DNA of 64,000 bases from Meridianimarinicoccus marinus (GTDB lineage Bacteria > Pseudomonadota > Alphaproteobacteria > Rhodobacterales > Rhodobacteraceae). Of the stretch, positions 1 to 7,175 are shown piece after piece. Both the position numbers and the translations under genes were made by a program. A model generated the notes under the pieces. It was not told the origin of the DNA. It worked only from the letters and a program-made list of their open reading frames with translations, and ran no database searches. Position 1 is the stretch's first letter. Each line of letters opens with the position of its first letter. The stretch lies in the NCBI RefSeq assembly GCF_040689105.1, contig NZ_JBFBVU010000019.1, positions 15,268 through 79,267 of the forward strand, in the 5' to 3' direction.

Positions 1-1129
1 CCATGCCCGATCCGCCGTGATCCTCGCAGGTCACGCTGAACTCCGGCCCGACGCCCGGCATGCCCAGGGCTTCCATCTTGGCGGCGGTCATTTCCAGCGC
101 TTCCATGCCGTCGCGCATCTGCGCGGCGGTGATGTCGGCGGTGCCGTTGATTTTCTGCGCGGTCTTGGCCGCTTCCACCGCCAGCATCGCCGCGTACATG
201 CCGCGCGTGTACAGCACCGATCCCAGGTTCGAGCCGTCCCCGGCCGCCAGCCCGGCGTCATGCACATGGGTCTGGATGTCGGCGAACACCGGCAGATCGC
301 CCACCTTGTTCATGTTCAGCGCCTTGTAGCCGTTGGCCGCCTCGCCCGCCGGCGTCACGTCGTGCTCGGCCCCGGCCCACCAGTTGCCGATGAAGTTCTC
401 CATCGGGAAGCGGATGTTGGCGGCTTCCTGCACGGCGACCTGGTTCATCACGCCCCAGCCCCACATCAGCACATAGTCCGGCCGTTCGCGCCGGATCTGC
501 AGCCACTGGCTCTTCTGCTCCTGGCCCGGCGAATCCACGGCGATGGTGGTCAGATCAAATCCGTATTTCTGCGACAGCGCTTCCAGCGTCGGGATCGGTT
601 CCTTGCCATAGGCCGAGTTGTGGAACAGCAGCACGATCTTCTTGCCCTCCAGACTGTCGCCATTCTCGCTCAGCAGGTACTTGATCGCCACGCTGGCCGC
701 GTCCCAGTAGTTCGCCGGGTAGTTGAACACATGGCTGAACACCTTGCCGTTGGCCGCCGAGGTGCGCCCGTAACCCATGGTGTGCAGCGGAATGCCGTCG
801 GCGGTGACCTTGGGGATCAGCTGGTAGGTGATGCCGGTGGACAGCGGCTGATAGACCAGCGCGCCCTCGCCCTTGGTCGCCTCGTAGCATTCGACGCCCT
901 TCTCGGTGTTATAGCCGGTCTCGCATTCGATGACTTTCGCGGGGATGCCGCCGATGCCGCCGTCCCGCGCGTTCACCATCGTGAAATAGTCCTGGTAGCC
1001 GTCCGAGAACGGGATGCCCCCTGCCGCAAAAGGTCCGGTGCGATAGCTGAGATCCGGGAACACCAGATCCGCCAGCGCCGGACCGCTCGCCAAGGCACCC
1101 ATCAGCGCCAATGCTGTCAATTTCTTCAT
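1..1129 (-). CDS. Branched-chain amino acid-type ABC transporter substrate-binding protein (partial, C-terminus off window)
   Basis: Periplasmic ligand-binding component of a Liv/HAAT-type ABC importer. The start at 1129 (MKKLTALALMGALASGPALA) opens with a classic Sec signal peptide of about 20 residues. About 376 residues are visible before the reading frame runs off the left edge, so the C-terminus is missing. The mature part follows the Peripla_BP_6 pattern (FPDLSYRTGPFAAGGIPFSDG, then alternating alpha/beta segments). It is the last visible gene of a minus-strand operon with both permeases and one ATPase; the second ATPase (LivF) is not in view and would be expected further left. Liv-type binding proteins take branched amino acids, amides, urea or aromatic/fatty carboxylates. 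The acyl-CoA synthetase at the head of the operon argues for a carboxylate, which is an inference. Confidence 0.88.
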   Translation of the reverse strand, partial: MKKLTALALMGALASGPALADLVFPDLSYRTGPFAAGGIPFSDGYQDYFTMVNARDGGIGGIPAKVIECETGYNTEKGVECYEATKGEGALVYQPLSTGITYQLIPKVTADGIPLHTMGYGRTSAANGKVFSHVFNYPANYWDAASVAIKYLLSENGDSLEGKKIVLLFHNSAYGKEPIPTLEALSQKYGFDLTTIAVDSPGQEQKSQWLQIRRERPDYVLMWGWGVMNQVAVQEAANIRFPMENFIGNWWAGAEHDVTPAGEAANGYKALNMNKVGDLPVFADIQTHVHDAGLAAGDGSNLGSVLYTRGMYAAMLAVEAAKTAQKINGTADITAAQMRDGMEALEMTAAKMEALGMPGVGPEFSVTCEDHGGSGM

Positions 1130-1192
1130 GTCAGTTTCCTCCCTGTTGTTTGTTGCGTGCCGATCCTCCAACCGGCACCGGCAGTGGCCCCC

Positions 1193-2269
1193 TCAATGCG
1201 GGAAAGGCCACAGCCGCAGTTTTTCCTTCGCAAGTTCCCACAGTCGGGCCAGCCCATGCGGCTCGGCGATCAGGAAGCCGATGATCAGCGCCCCGACGAT
1301 CACCAGTTCCAGATGCGCCGCCAGCGCCGTGTCCCAGCCGAAGCCGCCGACCAGCACGTTCTTCAGCAGCACCGGCAGCAGCACCATGAAGGCCGCGCCG
1401 GCCAGCGATCCGAAGATCGACCCCAGCCCGCCGATGATGATCATGAACAGCACCAGGAACGACTTGTTGATGCCGAAAGCCTCGCCGACCTCGACCGCGC
1501 CCAGGTAAACCGAGAAGAACAGCGCCCCGGCGATCCCCACGAAGAAGGACGACGCGGCAAAGGCGGTCAGTTTGGCGCGCAGCGGGTTCACGCCGATGAT
1601 CTCGGCGGCGATATCCATGTCGCGGATCGACATCCAGGTGCGGCCCACGGTGCCCCGTGTCAGGTTGCGCGCCAGCCAGGCCAGCGCCACCAGGAACACC
1701 AGGCAGAACAGATAGGTCGCCCAGGCGCTGGTGTTGGGACCGGTCACCGGTATGCCAAAGACGGTGCGTTCCGGCGCGCTGATCTGGCCCGAAGCGGAAT
1801 AGTTGTAGAACCACGGCACCCGGTTGAACAGCCAGACCAGGAAGAACTGCGCCGCCAGCGTCGCCACCGCCAGGTAGAAGCCCTTGATTCGCAGGCTCGG
1901 CAAGCCGAACAACACGCCCACCAAGGCCGTGACTCCACCCCCCAGCAACACGCAGAAGGCGATATTCAGATCGGGAAAGGCGGTCATGAACTTGTAGCAG
2001 GAATAGGCGCCCACGGCCATGAAGCCGCCGGTGCCAAGGCTGACCTGCCCGCAGTACCCGGTCAGGATGTTCAGCCCGATGGCCGCGATCGCCCAGATCA
2101 GGAACGGCAGCAGAACCGCATTGGCCCAATAGTCGTTGACGATGAAGGGCACCACAAGGAAGGCCACCGCCAGCACCACGTAATAGCGGTAGCGGTCGAA
2201 GGCGATGGGAAAGGTCTGGTTGTCGGCGACATAGCTGGTCTTGAAGTCGCCCGCTTCACGGTAAAACAT
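1193..2269 (-). CDS. Branched-chain amino acid-type ABC transporter permease (LivM family)
   Basis: Inner-membrane permease of 358 residues. It begins with a short soluble stretch (MFYREAGDFKTSYVADNQ) followed by about nine hydrophobic segments. LivM-family marks are visible: GLNILTGYCGQVSLGTGGFMAVGAY-type region near residues 85-110 and the EAA-like loop around GRTWMSIRDMDIAAEIIGVN near 210-230, which contacts the ATPase. Downstream (64 nt) lies the binding protein; upstream is a small membrane protein gene and then the LivH-type permease. The ATG at 2269 has a purine-rich GGAGGAG-like stretch just upstream (complement of 2274-2280), supporting this start. Role: forms the transmembrane pore together with the gene at 2956-3942. 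Confidence 0.9.
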   Translation of the reverse strand: MFYREAGDFKTSYVADNQTFPIAFDRYRYYVVLAVAFLVVPFIVNDYWANAVLLPFLIWAIAAIGLNILTGYCGQVSLGTGGFMAVGAYSCYKFMTAFPDLNIAFCVLLGGGVTALVGVLFGLPSLRIKGFYLAVATLAAQFFLVWLFNRVPWFYNYSASGQISAPERTVFGIPVTGPNTSAWATYLFCLVFLVALAWLARNLTRGTVGRTWMSIRDMDIAAEIIGVNPLRAKLTAFAASSFFVGIAGALFFSVYLGAVEVGEAFGINKSFLVLFMIIIGGLGSIFGSLAGAAFMVLLPVLLKNVLVGGFGWDTALAAHLELVIVGALIIGFLIAEPHGLARLWELAKEKLRLWPFPH

Positions 2270-2426
2270 CTCCGCTCCTCCTCAGGCCGCCGCGGGGCGC
2301 GGCGCCCCGGTCCGGGAACAGGGATGCGACCCGACCGGCCGAAGCTGGCGGTTCAGGTCAATCCCATGATATGTCTTGGTTTTTCCGGCGTTCGATCCGG
2401 GGTCATCAGCCGCTGGTCGGGCCGAA

Positions 2427-2480
2427 CCCCCCCCCCAGAAACGGGAATGGGACTTCCAGCCTCCACCGGAAGTCCCACCC
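2427..2480. other. Intergenic stem-loop and C10 tract between two operon genes
   Basis: The 299-nt gap 2270-2568 has no credible gene. It contains a perfect inverted repeat, gggacttcc (2449-2457) and ggaagtccc (2468-2476), with a 10-nt loop; flanking acggg (2441-2445) and cccgt (2478-2482) can extend it imperfectly. A run of ten C (2427-2436) lies beside it. No T-tract follows on either strand, so it is better read as an RNA-stabilising or attenuating hairpin, separating the small membrane protein gene from the downstream permease and binding protein, than as a standard terminator. Confidence 0.5.
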
Positions 2481-2568
2481 GTTTGATCGTGCGCAGCGAG
2501 CGGGCCCGAAAGCACCGCGTGCACTACGATCACATGTCCGCCGCTCGCTCCTCCTCGCGCAGCAGACG

Positions 2569-2817
2569 TCAACTCGCGGTTTGCTGGTACTCCTCCTCCA
2601 GCCGCGCCCGTGCAGCTGCGCGACGCCCGTGCATCCGCGGCGACAGGCGCATGATCTGCACCCAGCCGATAAGACCGGCGCCGAGCCCCAGCAAACACAG
2701 AACGAAGGTGATCGGATGCGTGGACCGGTCGCCCATCACGCCAGCCGCCGCGATGAACCCATAGGTCCAGAACGCCGTAAAGCCGACAACCGTGATGATG
2801 GCCCAGATTTTCTTCAT
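2569..2817 (-). CDS. Hypothetical small membrane protein (82 aa) inside the Liv-type operon
   Basis: I do not recognise the family. The 82-residue product starts MKKIWAIITVVGF and shows two hydrophobic segments, about residues 4-27 and 36-56, joined by a short polar loop (GDRSTHP), followed by a basic and then acidic tail (SPRMHGRRAAARARLEEEY). The start at 2817 is supported by an AAGGGA-type ribosome site eight bases upstream; a longer frame upstream of this ATG has no membrane or signal character and is unlikely to be translated. It lies between the two permease genes in the same orientation, so it may be co-transcribed with the importer. Whether it is an accessory subunit or an unrelated insertion cannot be judged from sequence. 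Confidence 0.6.
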   Translation of the reverse strand: MKKIWAIITVVGFTAFWTYGFIAAAGVMGDRSTHPITFVLCLLGLGAGLIGWVQIMRLSPRMHGRRAAARARLEEEYQQTAS

Positions 2818-2955
2818 CCAATGTATCCCTTGACAACTGCACCGCCAGTTCGCGACGCACCGTTGCGGGCGGACATTGCCTGACTCGCCCCCCATGCGTC
2901 AAGCGCATATCTGCCATGCATTTTTGCTGCGCTGCAGCGTTATCCGCTAACATGG

Positions 2956-3942
2956 TCATACCCGCTCGATGATCTTTTCGCCGAACAGGCCCTGCGGCCT
3001 GAAAACAAGGAACAAAAGCGCCAGTACATAGGCAAACCAGTTCTCGGTGGCACCGCCCACAAGCGGGCCGATCGTGAACTCGAACAGCTTCTCGCCGACA
3101 CCAATGATCAACCCGCCGACGATGGCGCCGGGAATCGAGGTGAAGCCGCCCAGCATCAGCACCGGCAAGGCCTTCAGCGCGATCAGCGACAGCGAGAATT
3201 GCACCCCCGATTTCGCGCCCCACATGATGCCCGCGACCAGCGCCACGAAGCCCGCGATGGACCAGACCAGCACCCAGATGAACTGCAGCGAGATGCCCAC
3301 CGACAACGCCGCCTGATGATCGTCGGCCACCGCGCGCAGTGCCCGGCCCTGCTTGGTATATTGCGAGAAGGCCACCAGCCCGGCCACCAGGATGGCGGCG
3401 ATGATCGTGGCGGCGATGTCCAGCCGGTCGATGAAGAAGCCGTAGCCGAACCAGTTGTAGGTGGTGGTGTCGATGAACTCGGACAGGCCTTGTGGCAACC
3501 CCACGTCCATCTTCTTGATCTCCGACCCCCACATCAGGTCGCCGACCCCTTCCAGGAAATAGGCCAGTCCGATGGTGGCCATGAACAGGATGATCGGCTC
3601 CTGATTGACCAGATGTTTCAGCACGAAATACTCGATCAGGATGGCCAGACCGATCATCACCCCGATGGTCAGCACGATGGCCACGATGGCGGGCAGGTGC
3701 CAGCCGAAGTGATGGATCTCGGTGCCAAAGACCGCGTTGATGAGATGCGCGAAGGGCACTTGGCCCTGCTGGATGCCGACCAGCGTCAGCGCCGCGAACA
3801 GGGCCATGACGCCCTGCGCATAGTTGAAGATGCCCGACGCCTTGTAGATCAGCACGAAGCCCAGCGCGACGAGCGCATACATGACCCCGGCCATCAGGCC
3901 GTTGAGCATGACCTCCATGGCGAAAAGAACCTGATCAGGCAT
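2956..3942 (-). CDS. Branched-chain amino acid-type ABC transporter permease (LivH family)
   Basis: Inner-membrane permease of 328 residues and partner of the LivM-type protein. About eight to nine membrane segments are seen. Typical LivH features are the N-terminal NGLMAGVMYALVALGFVLIYKASG segment and the central ALRAVADDHQAALSVGI stretch that forms the ATPase-contact loop. The frame is open further upstream, but the start at 3942 (MPDQVLFAMEV) has a clear GGAGG eight bases before it, whereas the upstream alternatives do not. It is transcribed after the ATPase gene, with 101 nt between them, and before the small membrane protein gene. Confidence 0.9.
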   Translation of the reverse strand: MPDQVLFAMEVMLNGLMAGVMYALVALGFVLIYKASGIFNYAQGVMALFAALTLVGIQQGQVPFAHLINAVFGTEIHHFGWHLPAIVAIVLTIGVMIGLAILIEYFVLKHLVNQEPIILFMATIGLAYFLEGVGDLMWGSEIKKMDVGLPQGLSEFIDTTTYNWFGYGFFIDRLDIAATIIAAILVAGLVAFSQYTKQGRALRAVADDHQAALSVGISLQFIWVLVWSIAGFVALVAGIMWGAKSGVQFSLSLIALKALPVLMLGGFTSIPGAIVGGLIIGVGEKLFEFTIGPLVGGATENWFAYVLALLFLVFRPQGLFGEKIIERV

Positions 3943-4043
3943 GGCAACGGCCTCCATTCGCGGGGATGTCCAAGTGTTTCGGTCGCAATACACCGGCCAG
4001 ACAGTTTCCAGACGGTTTCCAACGGACGGTCGGAGGGCAGATC

Positions 4044-4865
4044 TCAGTCATGCGCCACCCCCAGATAGGCATCGATGACCTCTTTGCTGGCGCGCACCTC
4101 GTCGGGGGTGCCGTCGCCGATCTTCTTGCCGTAATCCATCACCACCACCCGGTCGGACAGGTCCATGACCACGCCCATGTCATGTTCGATCAGGGCGATG
4201 GTGGTGCCGTATTCGTCGTTCACATCCAGAATGAAGCGGCACATGTCCTCCTTCTCCTCGACGTTCATGCCCGCCATGGGCTCGTCCAGCAGCAGGATCC
4301 TCGGCTCGGCGGCCAGTGCACGGGCCAGTTCGACGCGTTTCTTCAGGCCATAGGGCAGGCGGCCCACCGGCGTCTTGCGGATGTGCTCGATCTCGAGAAA
4401 ATCAATGATTTCCTCGACCTTGCGGCGGTTGGCGACCTCTTCACGCTCGGCCTTGCCCCACCAGATCGCCTGCTCCAGAAGTCCCGTTTTCATATGGGTC
4501 AACCGGCCGGTCATGATGTTGTCCAGCACCGACATGCCGTCAAACAGCGCGATGTTCTGGAAGGTGCGGGCGATGCCCTGACGCGCCACCTGATAGGGGC
4601 GCATCGGCGGGCGCTTCTTGCCGTGGAACAGCACCTCGCCCTCCTGCGGATTGTAGAACCCGCTGATCACATTGAGCATCGACGACTTGCCGGCGCCGTT
4701 CGGCCCGATGATGGCGCGGATCTCGCCCTCGCGGATGTCAAAGCTGATGTCCTTGATCGCGATCACACCACCGAACCGCAGGGTGATGTTGCGCATCTCC
4801 ATCAGCACACCACCGATGGTGCGGCCGTCCGGGGTGACAAAGCTTTCGTCGGGAAAGGCGGTCAT
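4044..4865 (-). CDS. ABC transporter ATP-binding protein (LivG family)
   Basis: Cytoplasmic ATPase of 273 residues driving the Liv-type importer. Walker A is GPNGAGKS at residues 54-61, the signature region is LPYGLKKRVELARAL at about 170-184, Walker B is RILLLDEP at about 189-196, and the switch His is in IALIEHDM near 228. The signature is LPYGLKKR instead of the canonical LSGGQ, as is common in this subfamily. Its start overlaps the stop of the upstream acyl-CoA synthetase gene by four bases (ATGA), which implies translational coupling and ties substrate import to CoA activation. The N-terminus is about 20 residues longer than many LivG proteins; the internal MEMRNITLRFGG methionine is an alternative start. 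Confidence 0.9.
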   Translation of the reverse strand: MTAFPDESFVTPDGRTIGGVLMEMRNITLRFGGVIAIKDISFDIREGEIRAIIGPNGAGKSSMLNVISGFYNPQEGEVLFHGKKRPPMRPYQVARQGIARTFQNIALFDGMSVLDNIMTGRLTHMKTGLLEQAIWWGKAEREEVANRRKVEEIIDFLEIEHIRKTPVGRLPYGLKKRVELARALAAEPRILLLDEPMAGMNVEEKEDMCRFILDVNDEYGTTIALIEHDMGVVMDLSDRVVVMDYGKKIGDGTPDEVRASKEVIDAYLGVAHD

Positions 4866-6835
4866 TCGGCGGCCATCCTGTTTTCTGTCGGCTGGACCTT
4901 GGCGTCGCGCAGTTCCAGCGTCGCGCTGATCGCGCCCTTGCGCCCATCCTCATAGGTCACTTCGGTGACGGTCGAGACCTTTTCGGAGCCGTCATAAAGC
5001 CCCGCGATCAGATCGGCGAATTTCTCTTCGATGATGCGGCGGCGCACCTTGCGGGTCCGGGTCAACTCGCCATCGTCGGCGTCCAACTCCTTGTGCAGAA
5101 CCAGGAATCTGTGGATCTGGCAGCCCGACAGCATGGGATCGTTGGCCAGGCTCGCGTTGACCTCCTCCACGTGCGACTGGATCGTGTCCAGCACCTTGGG
5201 ATGGCCCGCGAGTTCCTGATAGGAGCCATAGGCGATGTTGTTGCGCTCGGCCCAGTTGCCGACGGCGGTCAGGTCAATGTTGATGAAGGCGGTGCAGCGG
5301 TCGCGGCCATTGCCGAAGACCACCACTTCCAGAATGTCGGGATAGAACTTCAGCTTGTTCTCGACGTATTTCGGCGCGAACAGACGGCCATCGGCCATCT
5401 CGCCTACGTCCTTGGCGCGGTCGATGATGCGCAGATGCCCGGACTCCGGGTCGATGAAACCCGCATCCCCCGTGGCCACCCAGCCTTCGGCATCCTTGGT
5501 CGAGGCGGTGCTCTCCGGATTGCGGTAGTATTCGACGAAAACACCGGGCGAGCGGTAATACACCTCGCGCGTGGCCTCGTCGATGCGCAGTTCCACCCCC
5601 GGTGTGGGCGTGCCCACGGTATCCGAGAACACCTCGCCGTCGCGCTGCTGGGTGATGAAGACCGAGGCCTCGGTCTGCCCATAAAGCTGCTTCAGGTTGA
5701 TCCCCAGCGAGCGGTAGAAGTCGAAAATCTCCGGCCCGATGGCCTCCCCCGCCGTATAGCCGACACGCACCCGCGACAGGCCCAGCGTGTTCTTCAGCGG
5801 CCCGTAGACAAGGATCTCGCCCAACCGATAGGCCAGACGATCGCCGCCCGAAACGGGCTTGCCGTCCAGAATCGCCGGGCCCACGCGGTGGGCCACGGCC
5901 ATGTACTTCTTGAACAGCCAGCGCTTGAAACGGCCCGCATCCTCCATCCGGATCATCACCGAGGTCAGCTTGGCCTCGAACACCCGCGGCGGGGCAAAAT
6001 AATAGGTCGGCCCGATCTCGCGCATGTCGGTCATCATCGTGTCCGCGCTTTCGGGACAGTTCACGCAGAAGCCGCACCACATGGCCTGCCCGACCGAGAA
6101 GATGAAATCCCCGACCCAGGCCATGGGCAGATAGGCAAGGATTTCTTCGGACTGGCGCAGATGATCGAATTCGGCTGAATTCTTGGCGGTTTCGATGATG
6201 TTGCGGTTCGACAGAACCACGCCCTTGGGCCGCCCGGTCGTGCCCGATGTATACAGCATCACGCAGGTGTCGTCATAGCCCAAGGCGTCCGAGCGGCGCT
6301 TGATCTCGGGCCGCAGCTCGTCCCGGGCAGCGCGGCCCTTGTCCTGCAACTCGGTATAGGCGGTCAGATGCTGGTGGTCGTATTTCCGCAGACCGCGCGG
6401 GTCCAGATAGATGATGTGGTCGAGATGTTGCAGGCTGTCCTTCACATCCACCATCTTGTCGACCTGTTCCTGGTCGCCGGCGACGACGAAACGGGCCTCG
6501 CAATGCTCCAGAACGAAGGCGATCTCTTCGCCCACCGCATCCTGATACAGCGGCACCGGCACAGCACCCACCATCTGCGCCGAGATCATCGCCCAGTACA
6601 GCGCCGGGCGGTTGCGGCCGATGATGGCGATCTTGTCGCCGGGCTGCGCGCCAAGGGTCATGAACCCCAGCGCCAGCGCCTCGATCTCGGCGGCGGCCTC
6701 GGCCCAGGTCCAGGCCTGCCAGATCCCGAGATCCTTCTCCCGATAGGCCGGGCGATCCCCATAAAGGGCCGCGTTGCGGGCCAGAATGCGCGGAATGGAC
6801 GCCAGTTCCCCGGCGGCCTGGGCAGTTGATGCCAA
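4862..6835 (-). CDS. AMP-binding acyl-CoA synthetase (long-chain fatty acid--CoA ligase-like)
   Basis: ATP-dependent adenylate-forming enzyme of 657 residues that joins a carboxylic acid to CoA. Seen motifs: the phosphate-binding loop YTSGTTGRPKG at about 195-205, the YGQTE motif, the TGD motif (ATGDAGFID) and the hinge IIDRAKDV. Length and the extended C-terminal insert match the long-chain (FadD15/ACSL-like) subgroup and not the shorter acetyl-CoA synthetases. It is the first gene of the operon and overlaps the LivG gene by four bases. The context suggests it traps the imported carboxylate as a CoA ester. The true substrate (fatty, aromatic or branched acid) is not determined. A possible TetR-type operator lies about 100 bases upstream. 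Confidence 0.88.
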   Translation of the reverse strand: MASTAQAAGELASIPRILARNAALYGDRPAYREKDLGIWQAWTWAEAAAEIEALALGFMTLGAQPGDKIAIIGRNRPALYWAMISAQMVGAVPVPLYQDAVGEEIAFVLEHCEARFVVAGDQEQVDKMVDVKDSLQHLDHIIYLDPRGLRKYDHQHLTAYTELQDKGRAARDELRPEIKRRSDALGYDDTCVMLYTSGTTGRPKGVVLSNRNIIETAKNSAEFDHLRQSEEILAYLPMAWVGDFIFSVGQAMWCGFCVNCPESADTMMTDMREIGPTYYFAPPRVFEAKLTSVMIRMEDAGRFKRWLFKKYMAVAHRVGPAILDGKPVSGGDRLAYRLGEILVYGPLKNTLGLSRVRVGYTAGEAIGPEIFDFYRSLGINLKQLYGQTEASVFITQQRDGEVFSDTVGTPTPGVELRIDEATREVYYRSPGVFVEYYRNPESTASTKDAEGWVATGDAGFIDPESGHLRIIDRAKDVGEMADGRLFAPKYVENKLKFYPDILEVVVFGNGRDRCTAFINIDLTAVGNWAERNNIAYGSYQELAGHPKVLDTIQSHVEEVNASLANDPMLSGCQIHRFLVLHKELDADDGELTRTRKVRRRIIEEKFADLIAGLYDGSEKVSTVTEVTYEDGRKGAISATLELRDAKVQPTENRMAAE

Positions 6836-6938
6836 AGTTTATCCCTCCCTTATCCCGGTCTGTGCCGGGTTGACTGCCCGGCTGACGGCCCAGGTTCTGA
6901 CCCCATAATCGCGGCTCAGCGCGAGAGGTCAAATCATT

Positions 6939-6954
6939 TTTTGAACGTTCGTTT
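6939..6954. promoter_or_regulatory. Candidate operator upstream of the acyl-CoA synthetase operon
   Basis: An AT-rich island in a GC-rich intergenic region carries the perfect 8-bp palindrome GAACGTTC (6943-6950) extended on one side to GAACGTTCGTTT. The ideal 16-mer AAACGAACGTTCGTTT, of the kind bound by some TetR-family acyl-CoA-responsive repressors, would match 12 of 16 positions. It sits about 105 bp upstream of the operon start and about 50 bp upstream of the small plus-strand ORF at 7001. No regulator gene is next to it in the window. The assignment rests on palindrome and position only. Confidence 0.35.
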
Positions 6955-7000
6955 ATTTAATTTGCGACACGGGCGCGCAGGGACATGCTAATCATGGAAT

Positions 7001-7162
7001 ATGGATACGATTGCGATGACCTATTACGCGGTGATCTGTGCCGCGCTCAGCCTTCTGTCCCCGGCCATCGGCGGGGTGATTCCCCGCGTTGTGGCCGGTG
7101 TGGTGGTGGGCATGGCCGCTGCTGCGGGCTTGCCGACAGTCAAGGCAATGCTGGGCCTGTGA
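7001..7162 (+). CDS. Possible tiny membrane protein (53 aa)
   Basis: An open frame starting MDTIAMTYYAVICAALSLL encodes 53 residues with two hydrophobic stretches (about 7-24 and 29-46) separated by a Gly-Pro turn, ending VKAMLGL. It is too regular in hydrophobicity to be obvious noise, and it occupies a gap between the divergent acyl-CoA synthetase operon and the convergent formate dehydrogenase gene. Against it: no good ribosome-binding site lies at normal distance (AGGGA is 17 bases upstream), and a second in-frame ATG at 7016 is equally possible. I do not recognise the family. Confidence 0.4.
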   Translation: MDTIAMTYYAVICAALSLLSPAIGGVIPRVVAGVVVGMAAAAGLPTVKAMLGL

Positions 7163-7175
7163 CCGCAACGGGCGG

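Noticed and set aside
2427..2436. Run of ten C as a phase-variation tract
   Set aside because: It is intergenic and not at a promoter spacer that I can identify, so length changes would have no clear effect.
17..2764. A 915-codon open frame on the plus strand over the Liv-type genes
   Set aside because: It is antisense to clearly recognisable permease and binding-protein genes, has no family motif and a His/Gln/Arg-rich composition typical of high-GC shadow frames.
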